This document shows positions 12,174-24,373 of a DNA stretch of 64,000 nt, one piece after another; the first letter of the stretch is position 1; each line of letters starts with the position of its first letter. Made by a program: the position numbers and the translations under genes. Location of the stretch: the NCBI GenBank assembly GCA_021464415.1, contig CM038468.1:43091001-43155000 (forward strand), read 5' to 3'. Under the pieces are notes generated by a model. The model was not told where the DNA came from. It searched no databases and worked only from the letters and a program-made list of their open reading frames with translations. Origin of the DNA: Lonicera japonica. Taxonomy: Eukaryota; Streptophyta; Magnoliopsida; Dipsacales; Caprifoliaceae.

Positions 12174-12531
12174 TGTAGTGGAATTTATTATAATTTGAGT
12201 TAATTTGGGCAAGAAAATGGGTAACCTCTCTGAGGGATCTACGCCTACAGAGCCTCTTTAGTGATTAAGCTAATACTTCTCATTTCATTAATTATCATGA
12301 AGCAATACAGTGGGTTATATAAGAAGAAAAATATAATTCTCACTCTCTCTCATCAAGCTCACCTCACCCCCAACATGCTTCTAACAAATTCCTTATCCTT
12401 CCAACAACAATAAGGAAAAGAAATAAAGAAAATTAAAGAAAATAAGAAAAAGAAAATATAAACTCTCCTCTGCCAAACAGCGACGTTTAACTAAGCCTAG
12501 CAATTTACTAGAATACCCCTCATTCATAACA
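12174..12531 (-). repeat. 5' LTR of the gypsy element
   Basis: On the plus strand it starts TGTAGTGGAATTTATTATAA and ends CATTCATAACA, matching the other LTR. It is about 11 bp shorter and differs at scattered positions. It ends only about 120 bp from NPF exon 2. Confidence 0.88.
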
Positions 12532-13139
12532 CCTTTGTTGTAGTAGAGTAGAGAATCATTTGTACTAAATTTCTGAATTATTTCCATTTGTATATGCGAT
12601 TACAATTTTTTAATAAAATTTCTGATCTATTCTTTGACTAGATCACGTACCGAGAGATAGATGGAAGAAGCGATCAGGAACGTCCAATAACGACTGAGAT
12701 GGGCATCAGCGACGTAAGCGCCCAATATTGGTGTCAACCATACGATACCTAACCAATTAGTGACGTGATTGGAAGCCGTGACAGTACCTTGATGCAGCTT
12801 CGTCGTCAAGTAAATTATTAAATTTGCTGATATTCCACAGTATGCCACACGCTCAAACATCTCGTACACTTCAAAAACAAGAATTAGAAACTCAAAGATC
12901 GATTATATATAGGTATTATATTTAACTTGGAGCATGAATGCATGACTGCACGTTTGTCTGTATAGAAATTGCGTAATTGTGTATATATATATAGATTTAA
13001 CTTTGTAATTTTTGATGCTAAGTAGATTTTTAATACATTAGAAAATCATGCGGCATAGTTGTTTGAGTGGTTGAGATGTATTTTATTCACAAAAAAAAGT
13101 TTGAAGTATCAATTCGATCATGTATTTCTTTCTAAAGCA

Positions 13140-13300
13140 TGGAAAATATCTTAGTAATATTAGGGGTACACCCAAGCACATAGATCAGCTAGCACGGGAC
13201 TATTCTAGTTTAACCAAGGTCTTGAGTTCGAGTCTTGGGAATGCAACGGCATACTCTATACTCTCTTTTAGTCAGATTCGTAAGAATTGAACTTATATAT
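13140..13300 (+). repeat. SINE-like sequence with tRNA-type promoter boxes
   Basis: An A-box-like ATAGATCAGCTAGCACGGG (about 13180) is followed at SINE spacing by a B-box-like TTGAGTTCGAGTCTTGGG (about 13222-13239). It lies in intron 1 of NPF copy A. A similar weaker sequence lies near 7810-7870 (TAGCTCAGTTG … GATTCGAG). The ends are not defined. Confidence 0.4.
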
Positions 13301-13544
13301 ATATATATATATATATACATACAGTACGTCTAGTTTGTATGCACAAACTAACTTAGAATATCCTTCTCATAAAATTACATATATCTATCTCTCTATATAT
13401 AGAGAGAGAGATCAGAGTTTTACCAACAATGAAGGAACAAGCAGCCCAACGACCTCTTTTGGATCTAAGAATAGGATTGCCTTTGAGATCAACAGTTCCA
13501 TCTTCTGTGTACTGATCACCACACCCATCTTCCTCACCACCCAT

Positions 13545-15401
13545 GCATATAGAAATTATGTATATTATCTCACAGCTATATGTATATATCAATGTGTATA
13601 ATATGTATACGGAAGGTCTTTAATTAGCTCTCTTTCTTTTGAGTTTAGTGCATTGCCCTTGAAGGGCCAAACCATTTTATAGGCATTATTTTGATTTTGC
13701 TGACTTTAAATTTTGTACATTTACCATGAAGGCATTTTATTAATCATGACGACATGCATTTCAACCTGATCATTACTTATAATAAATTTTGACAAGGACG
13801 ATTTTGATATAGACCCTGCATTTTAGTCAACATTATATATATAGTTGTCACATTAATTAGATATATCAATATTTTTTTATCAGATATATATGTTGTTCCA
13901 ATCTAATATTATTAATCAGATCGGTTGGAGGCATGTAATTATGGGTAATATTTTTTGTGTATCTTTTATGTGTCACATATTTTATTTGAAATTGCATGGG
14001 AATGAACTAAGGGAACCACTTCTACTTCTCTAATTATCTCTCTCCCTCACTAAATTTTGGTTGTGACGAAAATTATAAAATTTATTTGTATTTTGGAGTC
14101 CATTTAATTTTATAATAGCAGACAATGTTCATCGAACCAAGCATTCTTTAATGGGTTTCGAAGCGCACCCACGAGTCAGCGCCTGAAAAATATTTTATTT
14201 TTCAATTACAAAATGAAACTAATCTTATTGATTTCGAAGTCACAACCTCTTATTTGTAGTGCACTTACCATTGAAATTAAATAAAAATTGATGTGCATTT
14301 TCGTGGAAATGTATACATTTTGATTTATGAGATTCTTGGTTCTAGATTGAACTTTTTTTTAATAAAGATTGAGATGATTTACTCATCATGTACATATCAT
14401 TTCATCAAATTTTATAAACTTCGTCTATTTATTTTTCAAAGAGATGGTTCTTAATTTTCCTAAACACAAAGTGACTTTATGTACTATATTAGTTGAGGGT
14501 CTAGTATAATGTGAAAGGTGTACGCTATTTAGAGACAGATATTCTCATATGCCGTGTATTCATTCATATAAAGAAGAAAATTATTATCATAATTATTATA
14601 GAAGAAAAACAACAATAATCTACCCTTATGTGGGCTTAATTTGACCCTACTGAAAATTTAGAGTCCCTAATATTTTAAGGTAATTCAATTTGAATCTAAA
14701 ACACCCTAGTCAAATCTATGTCCACACCCCGCTTATCATTTACCCTCTCAACACTATTACGACTGATTTTTAACATTTGGGCAAAGATTTAAATACCACT
14801 TTTTGCAGTGGGTGTCAATTTGCAATAATTGTGAACACAATGAAGGGTTAAATACCATGTTTATGTGAATCGAACCATGACATCATCCTTTTTACAAGGA
14901 CAACAGGAAGCCAACTAGAACGTAAGGCCGTTAAAAGCATGTTCTAGCTTTTAAGGGTGGATATATTTATGGAAAACAATTGGCAATGGATGGAGTACGT
15001 AGCATCATGATCTTACACACATTTGGGATTTATAGTCTCAACACTAACAACAACTTTAAGTTACTTATGAGCTAGAATATCTTTATTTTTTCTCATAAAA
15101 GATATTTGCAAGACACAAGTTTCTCATTTCTCCATGCATATAATTCATTCATTATCAAGAAAACACAATATTTTCCGAGAACTAACCATGTTTTGTGTCA
15201 CATTTTGATCAACACATACATTTTTGGCTTTACACAAACATTCACAAGCTAAAATAACCGCCTCTCTTAGAAGGGCCCTTCCAAAGAAACATGCACCATT
15301 GTAATCTACCTGTTTGCAAAGTCTCAATCCATCATAGGAAATAGTAGGAATATCACTTTATTCTTCCCAACTCCTTCAAATCAACCCAACTTAGTAAATC
15401 C
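13545..15401. other. Spacer between the tandem NPF genes
   Basis: Holds the promoter and leader of copy A and the 3' UTR of copy B. I see no gene. A short open stretch on the minus strand near 15145-15327 has no recognisable domain and most likely lies within or just past the copy B 3' end. Confidence 0.6.
13675..13681 (-). promoter_or_regulatory. Probable TATA box of NPF copy A
   Basis: On the minus strand this reads CCTATAAAATGG, about 131 bp upstream of the start codon at 13544, which leaves about 100 bp for a leader. Copy B has a similar box at a comparable distance. Confidence 0.5.
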
Positions 15402-18400
15402 TTAGCTTGCTTGGTTAGGTACTTTATTTTTCGACCCGCTTATCTCTTCCTTAAGCACTTCCATGGAGTCCGAAATCTCAGCCTTGTACTGATAAAACTT
15501 ACTGATAACTAAGAAGAACACAAAGTTTGCAGAGCTAAGGATGGCAAGGAATGCAAAATAGTAGTCCAGTCGAGATTCATTGAGGTTGTTTTGGATCCAA
15601 CCCTTATGACCATTCTCTTTTGTTATGTGAGAAACGGTTGAAAGTATAAAAGAACTGAGGAAGTTACCGATTCCCACACTAGTCATTGAATAAGAAGTCC
15701 CTAGACTCTTCATGCTTTCTGGTGCCTGGTCATAGAAGAACTCAATCTTGGCCACCTCAGAACACGCGTCCGCCACTCCCATTAGCACGAATTGAGGAAG
15801 TAATATGAAGATGGTCAAAGGTACTTGTCCTATAGTATGTTCGAGCCCGTGTTTTTTGGCCACACTGAGTCTGTATTTCTCAGTTAAGGACGCAATTATC
15901 ATGATGATAATATGGAGCGCCAGCCCTATTCCCAGTCTCTGGAGAAGAGTGACTCCTCTAGGGTTCTTTGTCCATTTTCGGATTAATTTGACAAAGACGC
16001 GATCATATAACACAACACTTACAAGCATGGATACAGTCACAAAAGCGCCAAGGCTAGCCGGGGGAAGGTTAAAGTTAGGCCCCATGCTTTTGTCAAGAGT
16101 GGTACCTTGCTTGATGAAAAGGGTGTTGCTTTGAGCAACCATTACACTCGGGAGGAATGAGGTGATCAAGATTGGGATCATTCTTAGCATCTGCTTGGTT
16201 TCTTCAACTTCGGTCACTGAGCATAACATCCATGGATCTTTTGATCCTGTTTTCACACAAGCTTTGTTGAGGAACCTGCATTAATGCACATATTTTCTTA
16301 GATAACTTTGGTAAAACTATTTTTAATGAAATTAAACAAAGTTAATTTTTATTATTATAAAGTCAAGATGGAATTTAGCCGCTATGGAGCTAAGTCACAT
16401 TTTTGAATTTCTCATTCTACCCTTGCAGTCTTCTCTTTAATAAAATTTATACTTATAACAAATTTCAAACAAAGTTTTTAAACAAGTTGAACATGTACTC
16501 AATCATTGCATCACTTACTAATAATTTTTTAAAAAAATAGAATTAAATATACGCAAATTGCACACTAATAGAGTTAACTAATAAAGAAAAATACAAACCT
16601 GAAGGTAGATGTGGATTCAATTTTGAACTTCCCTTTCTTGGTGTAATCTTCCAACTGAAGTTCATGAAATTCATTACTCTCTTTAGGGACAGGCACCTTC
16701 CATTTTCTAAGGGCAGCTACTATAACCCTAGCCATCTTTGTGAATGGGCTCCCTGCAGGCTTTTTGTGCCTATAAAAAGGTGTCCCAATTAAAAAGATTG
16801 TAATGGACAAGGCAAGCCCAGCAGTTGGGATCCCATAGCCCAAACTCCAGCCCACATTGTCTTGAATGTACACTAGGATTGTGTTACCAAAAAGTATCCC
16901 AAAAAAGATACTAAACATCCACCAATTGAAAAAAGAGAGCTTTTGGTTCTTCTCTTTCGGGTCGAAATCGTCGAATTGGTCCGCACCGATGGTCGAAATG
17001 TTCGGCTTGGTCCCACCGGTGCCCACAGCTAGAATGTAGAGTGCGGCATAAAACACTGTCAGTTCTAGGTTGGTGGCCTTTGGGCAATCGGCTGGATCCA
17101 CTGCGGTGCAAAGGGGCGGCTTTAGTCCGGGGACTGTAACTGCTAGGGTTAGTAGGCACATTCCCTGAAATTATGTTAAAGTTAACATGATGTCAATAAA
17201 GGTGAATTATGATCTTAGCAAATGAATAAGTATTTGAATGTGGACTTTAGAAAATATAATTTCTTTTTCAACTACCAATACCGAAATTCATTTAAATATT
17301 AAAAAAAATACAGACTACTATTAGTAGAGGGTTGAAGGAGAATATATGCCAAAAAAAAAAAAAAGAAGGAAGATTAAAATACGGAACTAAAATAATTAGA
17401 TGAATCCAGCCCACTTGGTGTCTCCCAAAATCATGAACCAATGGACCAGAACATTAAAGTAGGGAGCCTTGAAAATAGTGGTTCATCAGATCTGCAAGTT
17501 TTTAGTGATGGACCTAATTAAGCAGTGGCCCAAATAGTATTATAATAAAGAGAGGGTACCTTAAAAAGAAGCTCTACGTCTCTTTTTGAACTATAAATAG
17601 TAAAAGTTTTACCAAATTTTTGATAAGACTCAAACTTGAAATCTCTCGATCTAAGATTTAAATGTGTATCTCTCCGACTAAATTAATCCACTTAATCTTA
17701 TAATAATATTTAAGAGGTTGAAAACTTGAAATGGAGAGACCTACTTATTTAAATATTTTGAGCGTTTCAATATTTCCACGTGCCATTTTTTTTATTCCTC
17801 TTTTCACTTTTAAGTAAGTGCAAAAAGTTCCACATTCATTGTGCACCACATGCATGCCAAGTGGACATATGCAATATTAAAGTTTTATTTTTATATATAC
17901 AAAGTGGTGGACCTTAAAATTCCACTTACTATATGGTTATTATAACTATGTTTACCTGCTTACTCATGGGGAAATTAAAGTGCAAAATTAAAATTGACTT
18001 TTCAATAACTCATGCGTCACAAAACAACTCAAACACTTATAACTTATTTGTTCAATGCTATAATTGATTAACAACTTTGAAAAGAAAAATGCTTACGTGT
18101 TTCTTTGTATTTTACGTTTGTAAATTTCATATTTCACTTTATTTACAAACTATAAAGATTTTGAAAAGTCAATTATGCTCAAGTGAAAGGAAAGGTAAAA
18201 GTTAGGTCCAAAGTAAGATAAAGAGGAATATGGATCCTTCTAAAGTACTAAGAGGAGACAAATCTTTACAATCTTATCAAGTGCACATGTTCCTTGCTAT
18301 CTAGGTCGTATGTAATAAGCAAACCCAACCTATTCACTCTTTAGTGGCCCCAAAATCTCAATTTTACCAAAACCCCCTCTCTCTCTCTCTCTCTCTCTCA

Positions 18401-21400
18401 TCTTTTATTTTTAAACTTTATTAGTATTAAGTGACTAACTCCATATTTTGAAGATATCTTAAAAAACTCGCAAGCGTATCATAAAAATCTTATTGTAATT
18501 CCAAAATACTACTTCAAAGTGCCTAAACACAATTTTAAAATGCTTAAATTAGTCTACTTTCCCCAACCAAAACAAGTGATTTATTTTTATCTAACCAACG
18601 TATATAACAATAAGAAATTGAGATACATTGCCTTTGTATCTATTTTTAAAATTTGGAGATTAATTTAATCCAAATTCAAAATCAATACGCAACGAATGTA
18701 GCTTTTTTACTATAATAAAATACTTAATATACTTAAAGGAGAATTTACATACATATATACATACTTTTTAGAGTGATATATTCTATAGAAGACTGAGGAA
18801 TAAGTAACTTATAACCTCAAAATATCGTTTATCGAAGTTGAACCATAGATATATATATATATAGGAGGTCAAATCCAACAATGGTATGGTTTACATCAAA
18901 TAGTCAACATCTTTACATTCCAAACGCCAAATTAATTCAAAAGTTAAATTATTTGCATTTGTTTTTATGCCATCTTCTTAACAGGATTATCGGAGATGTT
19001 GATCCATCCCATAAAGTTGAGAGTGATCTAAAACTATAAATTAGCGGTGCCTAACAATGAAGCATGCTTTATGGAGGTCCCAATCCTTTTTGGCTACTAG
19101 TAAAAATGAAATATATGCATCCCACTTGTGATAGAGATCAACTAACAACTTGTCACCTTGACATACATCTCAACTACTATATATACACAAAAATATTATT
19201 GTAAGGGAATTCTTTACTTTAAAAATAATAGAGACGATAGTCTATTTCGAGATATAAATGAATGATTTTTTTTCATGAAACTTTGTGGAATTGATATCTA
19301 TAATAAGTAGATCATCTCCACCAAATTTCATTAAAAAAAACTCAATTTAAAAGTTGGTAATAAGATAATATAAAATTTCAAAAGACAAAAATAAATATAT
19401 ATATCACATTTTCATTATACTCGAATATGTTTTGAAATTTTTTATGAAATTTTATGGAGATGATCTATTCATTATAGAGATAATCTCCATTAAGTTTTAT
19501 GAAAAAAATCCATATGTTTATCCCTTACAAATGACGGTTGTTATTGTTCTTACAATAATAGATTCCCTTACAAGAGGATTATCATATATATATATATGTA
19601 CACATACTCTCTTTGAAGGAAAACTCAATTTTGAGAGATAAATAAATAAATATTTTTTTTTATGAATATGGTCCACAGAAATTTTTGTTCTAAATGTATT
19701 TTAACAGACGGAAAACATATATGTATAAGTTTTTCAATATACCAATTTATAAATGAAATTTGGTAAAGATAATAACATCAATGGAGTTAAGTAATTCTTT
19801 TATATTTGTTTGTTATATTGATTGAGTATGACTGCCATATATTGATGGCTTTTTTCGATCTTTTTTGCAAATGGGTTCTTGTTTTCATGACAATGAGTTC
19901 TTATATATTCAAGATGGTTGACTTTTCTGTACACATTGAAGGAAGAAAAGTTTTAGAATTATTGCGGCGTTGCTCAACCCTTCACCAATTTGTCAACAAA
20001 ACTATAAGATTTTGCAAAATAAAAAAATATAAGATTATTGACTAAAATGCTACATCTTTGAATTGAATTTGACTTTTATCAATTCAAGCTTGTTGGTCAA
20101 ACAACACATCAATTAGGCTTTCTTTCTTTCTTTCTTTTCTTCTTTACTTCTTATCTTTTTATTTAGTTTATTTTAAATGCTCAATCATATAAGTTATCAT
20201 CCTTTTATAAGTCGTACATGAACATGATACATAAATTCACAACATTCAAGTTTTTGCATCAACAATTATATGGAACATTAGGGTTAGGATATTAATTCTT
20301 TTATTTTTCTTTTATATTCATGTTGTGTATTTATGATCTTTCATACCTAAAACAATTTGACCTTTGCATTATCATTTATATATTGGGCAAGCGTGAGACT
20401 TAATTACTCTTACTTGAGTAAAGTGAAGAGTGACACTTAACTGCCACAAAACTACTCTTCTTTGTTTAATGGTGTGGGAAAGCCTCGTCTACATTTAGTT
20501 AATTATGCAACCATGCCACTTCTTGAAAATATTGGGTATGCAAATTATTTGGCTAGCTTGACGAGGCACCTTTTTTAAGTTAAGATTATTTGCAATTAAA
20601 ACGAGGGTTGAAACGGGATCGACTCAATAACATTAATTTTTCTGTGACTCGATTACTCTTATATATGAAAAAAAAAATTGGAGTCGGACCAGTGAACGCG
20701 ACATAGTATATATAGTATATATATGGTACGTACTGAGAGATATATAGCGCAGGCGATCAGAAACGTCCAATATCGACCGAGATGCGCATCAGCAACATAA
20801 GCTCCTAGAATCGGAGTGAGCCAAATCGTACCGATCCAATTGGTGACGTGGTTGGATGCAGTTACCGTACCTTGATGCAACTTCTTCGTCAAATATAGGA
20901 TCAAATTTGCAGATATTCCACAGTACGCCATGCGTTCAAACACCTCATACACTGCACCAATAAGAAGAAGAAAGTCAAAGGTGTTAGATACCGTTTGATT
21001 GCTGATTTGAGTGCATCATGGAACAAAAATTATTGGGTGGCCCCACAATTTGATGTTGGGGCCATGCCAGTTAGGGGTTGTTTGGAGCTTTATAAGTTTT
21101 GGAATAAAATGACAAAATCATGAATTGATGATATTGTTCTGATTCTTTGGGTTAGGGTTAATTATTAAATTAGAGGAGGACATATTTGATGCTTAGCATT
21201 TTGGACTTTTTGAAATAATAAGCAAATTATTTGACCTTGTGTGAAAGGTGCAATGCCCAATGAATAATGGTATATAAGATCCGGTAAAGCAATTGTTTGG
21301 TGAAATTGAAGTGTCATGAATGACTAAATACCCCGGGTCTATTCTCGAGAGAGTATTTTTAAAATTTTTTATAGAAAGATTAGTCAAAATGCGCATAAAC

Positions 21401-23197
21401 TAACTCAGAAAGATTCTCACCATTAAAACAAAAGAAAAATAATGCATCGAAAGAAATAGTGTAATTTTGTCTACATTTTGACTTGTTGATGTATACATAT
21501 ACACCACATAATTATATATATATATATATATACTTATGTCTAACATTTTAGATTAAAAAATTGTACTCTAAAGGTAAACTATATCTTAGACCAAGATTAC
21601 GATGAAATCAGTACTTGCAAAATTTTAAACTACATATATTATATAATATTTAGGCATGCATGCGCAGTCCACTTTAGTGTTTTAGATAAATAAACCATGC
21701 CATCATTATCAATATACAAAGCTACTTGCAGAATCTTACATTTTACGGAGTTATATATATACGAATTGAAATTAAATATGTACTATTAAGTATAACTGAG
21801 AATTCAAGCAATGGAAAGGGCATTATGAAATAGAAAAAGCTAACTTGTCTTAAAGGACACAAGCATTAAATTATATTGTAATCGAAAAAATAGTTAGTGT
21901 TTTTATAAAAATGCCCTTAGAACACGCGTTAAATAAAATCTATAAACATATGGATAATTTTATAAAGTTGGACCATTTATGATTGCCCTCCGCAAGTAAA
22001 GTATATATACTTTGATACTTACCAATAATGGAAGGTAAATTGTGATTTAATTATAAAGTTAATAAAGTACAAAATAGAAAAAAGGAAAAAGCTTAACATG
22101 TCTATTTAGTAACTAAGCAGATTCTACTGCCTAATTATTTTGAGCTTTTGTTAGAATAAATAATGCATTAAGTAATTTACATTAACTATGTTTGGAAAAT
22201 AAAATTATCACTACTAATTAACTATATGTATCATGTATGTGAGTGCCAAAAGGATTGATGGACTTATTATTAAATGCACATGGCTTAGTATTTCTGAGCC
22301 AACTGACAAATTTAATGCACCAATACAATACCCCCTCCTACCTATCCTAGCCTGTGTGCTCCAATGATGGGATATACATATATATATATACAAAGTATTT
22401 CTGGTAAGAAACGGTCCTTACGGATTGGGCTCTTTTATAATACTTTTGTGTCATAAAAACACTTGGAGTGTGTTTTTACAACGCCAAAGCGTCGTAAAAG
22501 AGACCAATCCGTAAGTATTGGTCCTTACCAGATATTTTCCCTATATATATATATGAACGTGAAAAATTCAGCATATATATATATATATATATCAATGCAT
22601 TTATATTCAGTGTGCGTGATAGTAATCATCTAAAGTTGTTCGAGTGAAAATTAAGGGAAATCGACCTTTTTATGTCCTTAAATTTAATTTGTTTTCTTAT
22701 TTTGGTTTGTAATAGTTCAGTCTTCTAAGTTTGAGTATATTACACTTTAATTTAAAAAGAGGGTTTGTCCATTTCTCGAACATAATTTTTTTTTCTTGAG
22801 CTGTTTAATAAATTGACTAGACAACTAATTTTAAATGAAAGTAAGATGGATTTAAATTTTAAAATCAAAATGTAATAAATGAAACTTTAAAGAACAATGA
22901 GAGAACATGCAAAAGTCTTCCAAAAAGAGAGAAAGATGAAGCTAGAGTAGCTTCTCAAATAGCCTTGTAATCAAAAATCAAAAAGTGCCCACGAATTAAG
23001 GATGGCTACTCAACCTTTAGGGCGTAATTTCATATATATGTCATGTACAATAATATATATAAATATATATAAAACATAAATAAATTTGTATTGTAAAATT
23101 GTATGCTTTTATGAATTAACCACCTCTGAATCTGAAAGTGAGAAACCTTGCCAAAAGTATTCTTGGATAACGGTTCTTCAGTACTACTAATTAACTA

Positions 23198-23244
<47 letters not shown>

Positions 23245-24038
23245 AGATAAAAACACTTCTATGGATAAATTTGTTGATACATATATATATATATATATAT
23301 ATTTTACTCTATGATCTTTATATCCTGCTTTCTAATAAATGCACTCAGCATTTGTAATAATGTTCTTTATTTCTTACTTTCTCCCCTTACAAGCTACCAT
23401 ATATCAATTTGTAAAAAAAATTTATACAATTTATTAATATATTTAACACTACTTTTTTAACGGAAGAAATCTAATTATTTAATTAATTCAAATTCCCACC
23501 TCTGACAAACTGACACATACTACTTCAAAATCAAATTAACGATTAATTTAACTCAAGAACTATGTGCGAACATAGATATACTATACGTAAGAAAATGATA
23601 AAACCAGCCACCATATCCCACCGCCTAGCCATAGAAGATAAATCACATCAAATTTATTGATATATATGTTGTGCATATATAAATATGTGTGTATATATAT
23701 ATAGAGGATAAATATTTTATGGTTCTTAAATTATATTGAAGATCCAAAGTTTAAACATTGATACTTTTATTTCTCATCTATTTATTTATGTTCTTCACGT
23801 GTGGGTCGCACATACGAAAAATTTTAAACATAATATTTATTACAGTTTCACATTCTAATAATTTAATCTTATGATAGAGATGCTTTCTAACGTGTATGTA
23901 ATTAAATTGACGAACACAATAATTAACTTCATGTCACCCCTTATACACTTTGAACTTTAGAATTCTCAATTTCCCTCCCAAGGTTAAACATTATATGTAT
24001 ATATGTACCACTTGTATATATATATATATGTGTGTGTG

Positions 24039-24081
<43 letters not shown>

Positions 24082-24203
24082 TTACCAACAATGAAGGAAC
24101 AAGCAGTCCAACCACCTCTCTTGGATCTAAGAATAGGATTGCCTTTGAGATCAACAGTCCCATCTTGTGTGTAATTACCAAACCCATCTTCCTCATGAGC
24201 CAT
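15402..24203 (-). CDS. NPF5.2: NPF5.2/PTR3-type proton-coupled transporter, copy B, intact
   Basis: Exons on the minus strand are 24086-24203, 20734-20951, 16599-17164 and 15402-16275: 1,776 bp, 591 residues, all GT-AG. The start ATG at 24203 begins MAHEEDGFGNYTQDG. Family features are the ExxER motif (E42, E45, R46 in YEVFER), GTVDLKGNPILRSKRGGW, WLTPILGAYVADAHLGRYW, GTGGTKPNISTIGADQFDDF, SFFNWWMFSIFFG, GTPFYRHKKPAGSPF, EVEETKQMLRM and FFYDQAPESMKSLGTSYS, spread over about 12 hydrophobic segments. The order and wording best fit NPF5.2 (PTR3), a plasma-membrane peptide or nitrate type symporter induced by stress in Arabidopsis; the substrate here is inferred. Intron 1 (3.1 kb) and intron 2 (3.6 kb) are very long and hold MITEs. 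Exon 2 is 218 bp in both paralogs. It lies head-to-tail upstream of copy A. Confidence 0.93.
19201..19571. mobile_element. Fold-back MITE in NPF copy B intron 2
   Basis: The ends GTAAGGGAATTCTTTAC and …AATAATAGATTCCCTTAC are inverted. The interior holds two inverted copies of a GATGATCTA…TCATCTCCACCAAATTT motif (about 19290-19335 and 19440-19505). Relatives of the same family occur at about 29080-29300, 33177-34188 and 61767-62240. No target duplication could be fixed. Confidence 0.6.
22397..22536. mobile_element. Short hairpin MITE in NPF copy B intron 1
   Basis: Two arms of about 40 bp (22397-22438 and 22495-22536) are reverse complements with few mismatches. They share CTGGTAAG, CTTACGGATTGG and CTCTTTTA. 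The loop is about 56 bp. A transcript would fold into a long stem. The flanks are TA microsatellite, so the target duplication is unclear (TATT is possible). Confidence 0.65.
23199..23240. repeat. (GA)n microsatellite
   Basis: About 21 uninterrupted GA units inside intron 1 of NPF copy B. A second GA run (24041-24076) lies just past the exon 1 splice donor; copy A has a shorter GA run in the same place (13401-13411). Confidence 0.9.
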
Positions 24204-24365
24204 AATATTATATATATGGATATGTGTGTGTATATATATTTATTATATATGTATGTATAACTCACACTAATATATGAAAGCTCTTTACCTCTCTTTCTCC
24301 TTATATATGAGATGTTATTTAGAGAAACTTGAATTTCTCAGTAGTTGAAGTGTCCTGAGCCACCC

Positions 24366-24373
24366 TTTTTATA
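24366..24373 (-). promoter_or_regulatory. Probable TATA box of NPF copy B
   Basis: On the minus strand this reads GTCTATAAAAAGGGTG, about 165 bp upstream of the ATG at 24203. Its position is comparable to the box of copy A. Confidence 0.5.

Larger units (their letters stand above)
9033..12531 (-). mobile_element. Decayed Ty3/gypsy LTR retrotransposon in NPF copy A intron 2
   Basis: A 3.5-kb element in the same orientation as the host gene. Its two LTRs (9033-9401 and 12174-12531) both run TG…CA. Next to the 5' LTR (high-coordinate side) the minus strand reads TTGGTATTAGAGCTCC, one mismatch from an initiator-Met tRNA primer-binding site. Next to the 3' LTR is a purine tract, TGGGGGGAGTAT. The flanks CTTTT and CCTTT are a near-matching 5-bp duplication. 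Going downstream on the minus strand I see gag with a zinc knuckle, an aspartic protease core, reverse transcriptase, the start of RNase H, and the C-terminal end of integrase. The integrase catalytic core is missing. Every domain carries stops or frameshifts. Confidence 0.9.
5271..13544 (-). pseudogene. NPF5.2: NPF5.2/PTR3-type transporter gene, copy A, two frameshifts
   Basis: Four exons on the minus strand: 13424-13544, 12651-12868, 6621-7187 and 5271-6175, all with GT-AG junctions and the same phases as copy B. Without the two breaks it would encode about 602 residues, the usual length for the NRT1/PTR family, which has 12 membrane segments and moves nitrate, peptides or hormones with protons. 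Visible features are the N-terminal GTVDLKGNPILRSKRGRW segment, the ExxER proton-coupling motif in YEMFER, WLTPILGAY, GTGGTKPNIS-like and SFFNWWMF. Two one-base insertions break the frame: near 6785 in exon 3 (AAGAAAGCCC where copy B implies AAGAAGCCC) and near 5567 in exon 4 (AACTTTCCTT where AACTTCCTT is expected), causing early stops. They lie in short A and T runs, so an assembly error is possible, but pseudogenization is more likely. Intron 2 is 5.5 kb and hosts a Ty3/gypsy element. Confidence 0.75.

Noticed and set aside
15145..15327. Cysteine-containing 60-codon open frame on the minus strand
   Set aside because: No recognisable motif, no promoter or splice context; it lies just past the NPF copy B stop and is probably 3' flanking sequence.
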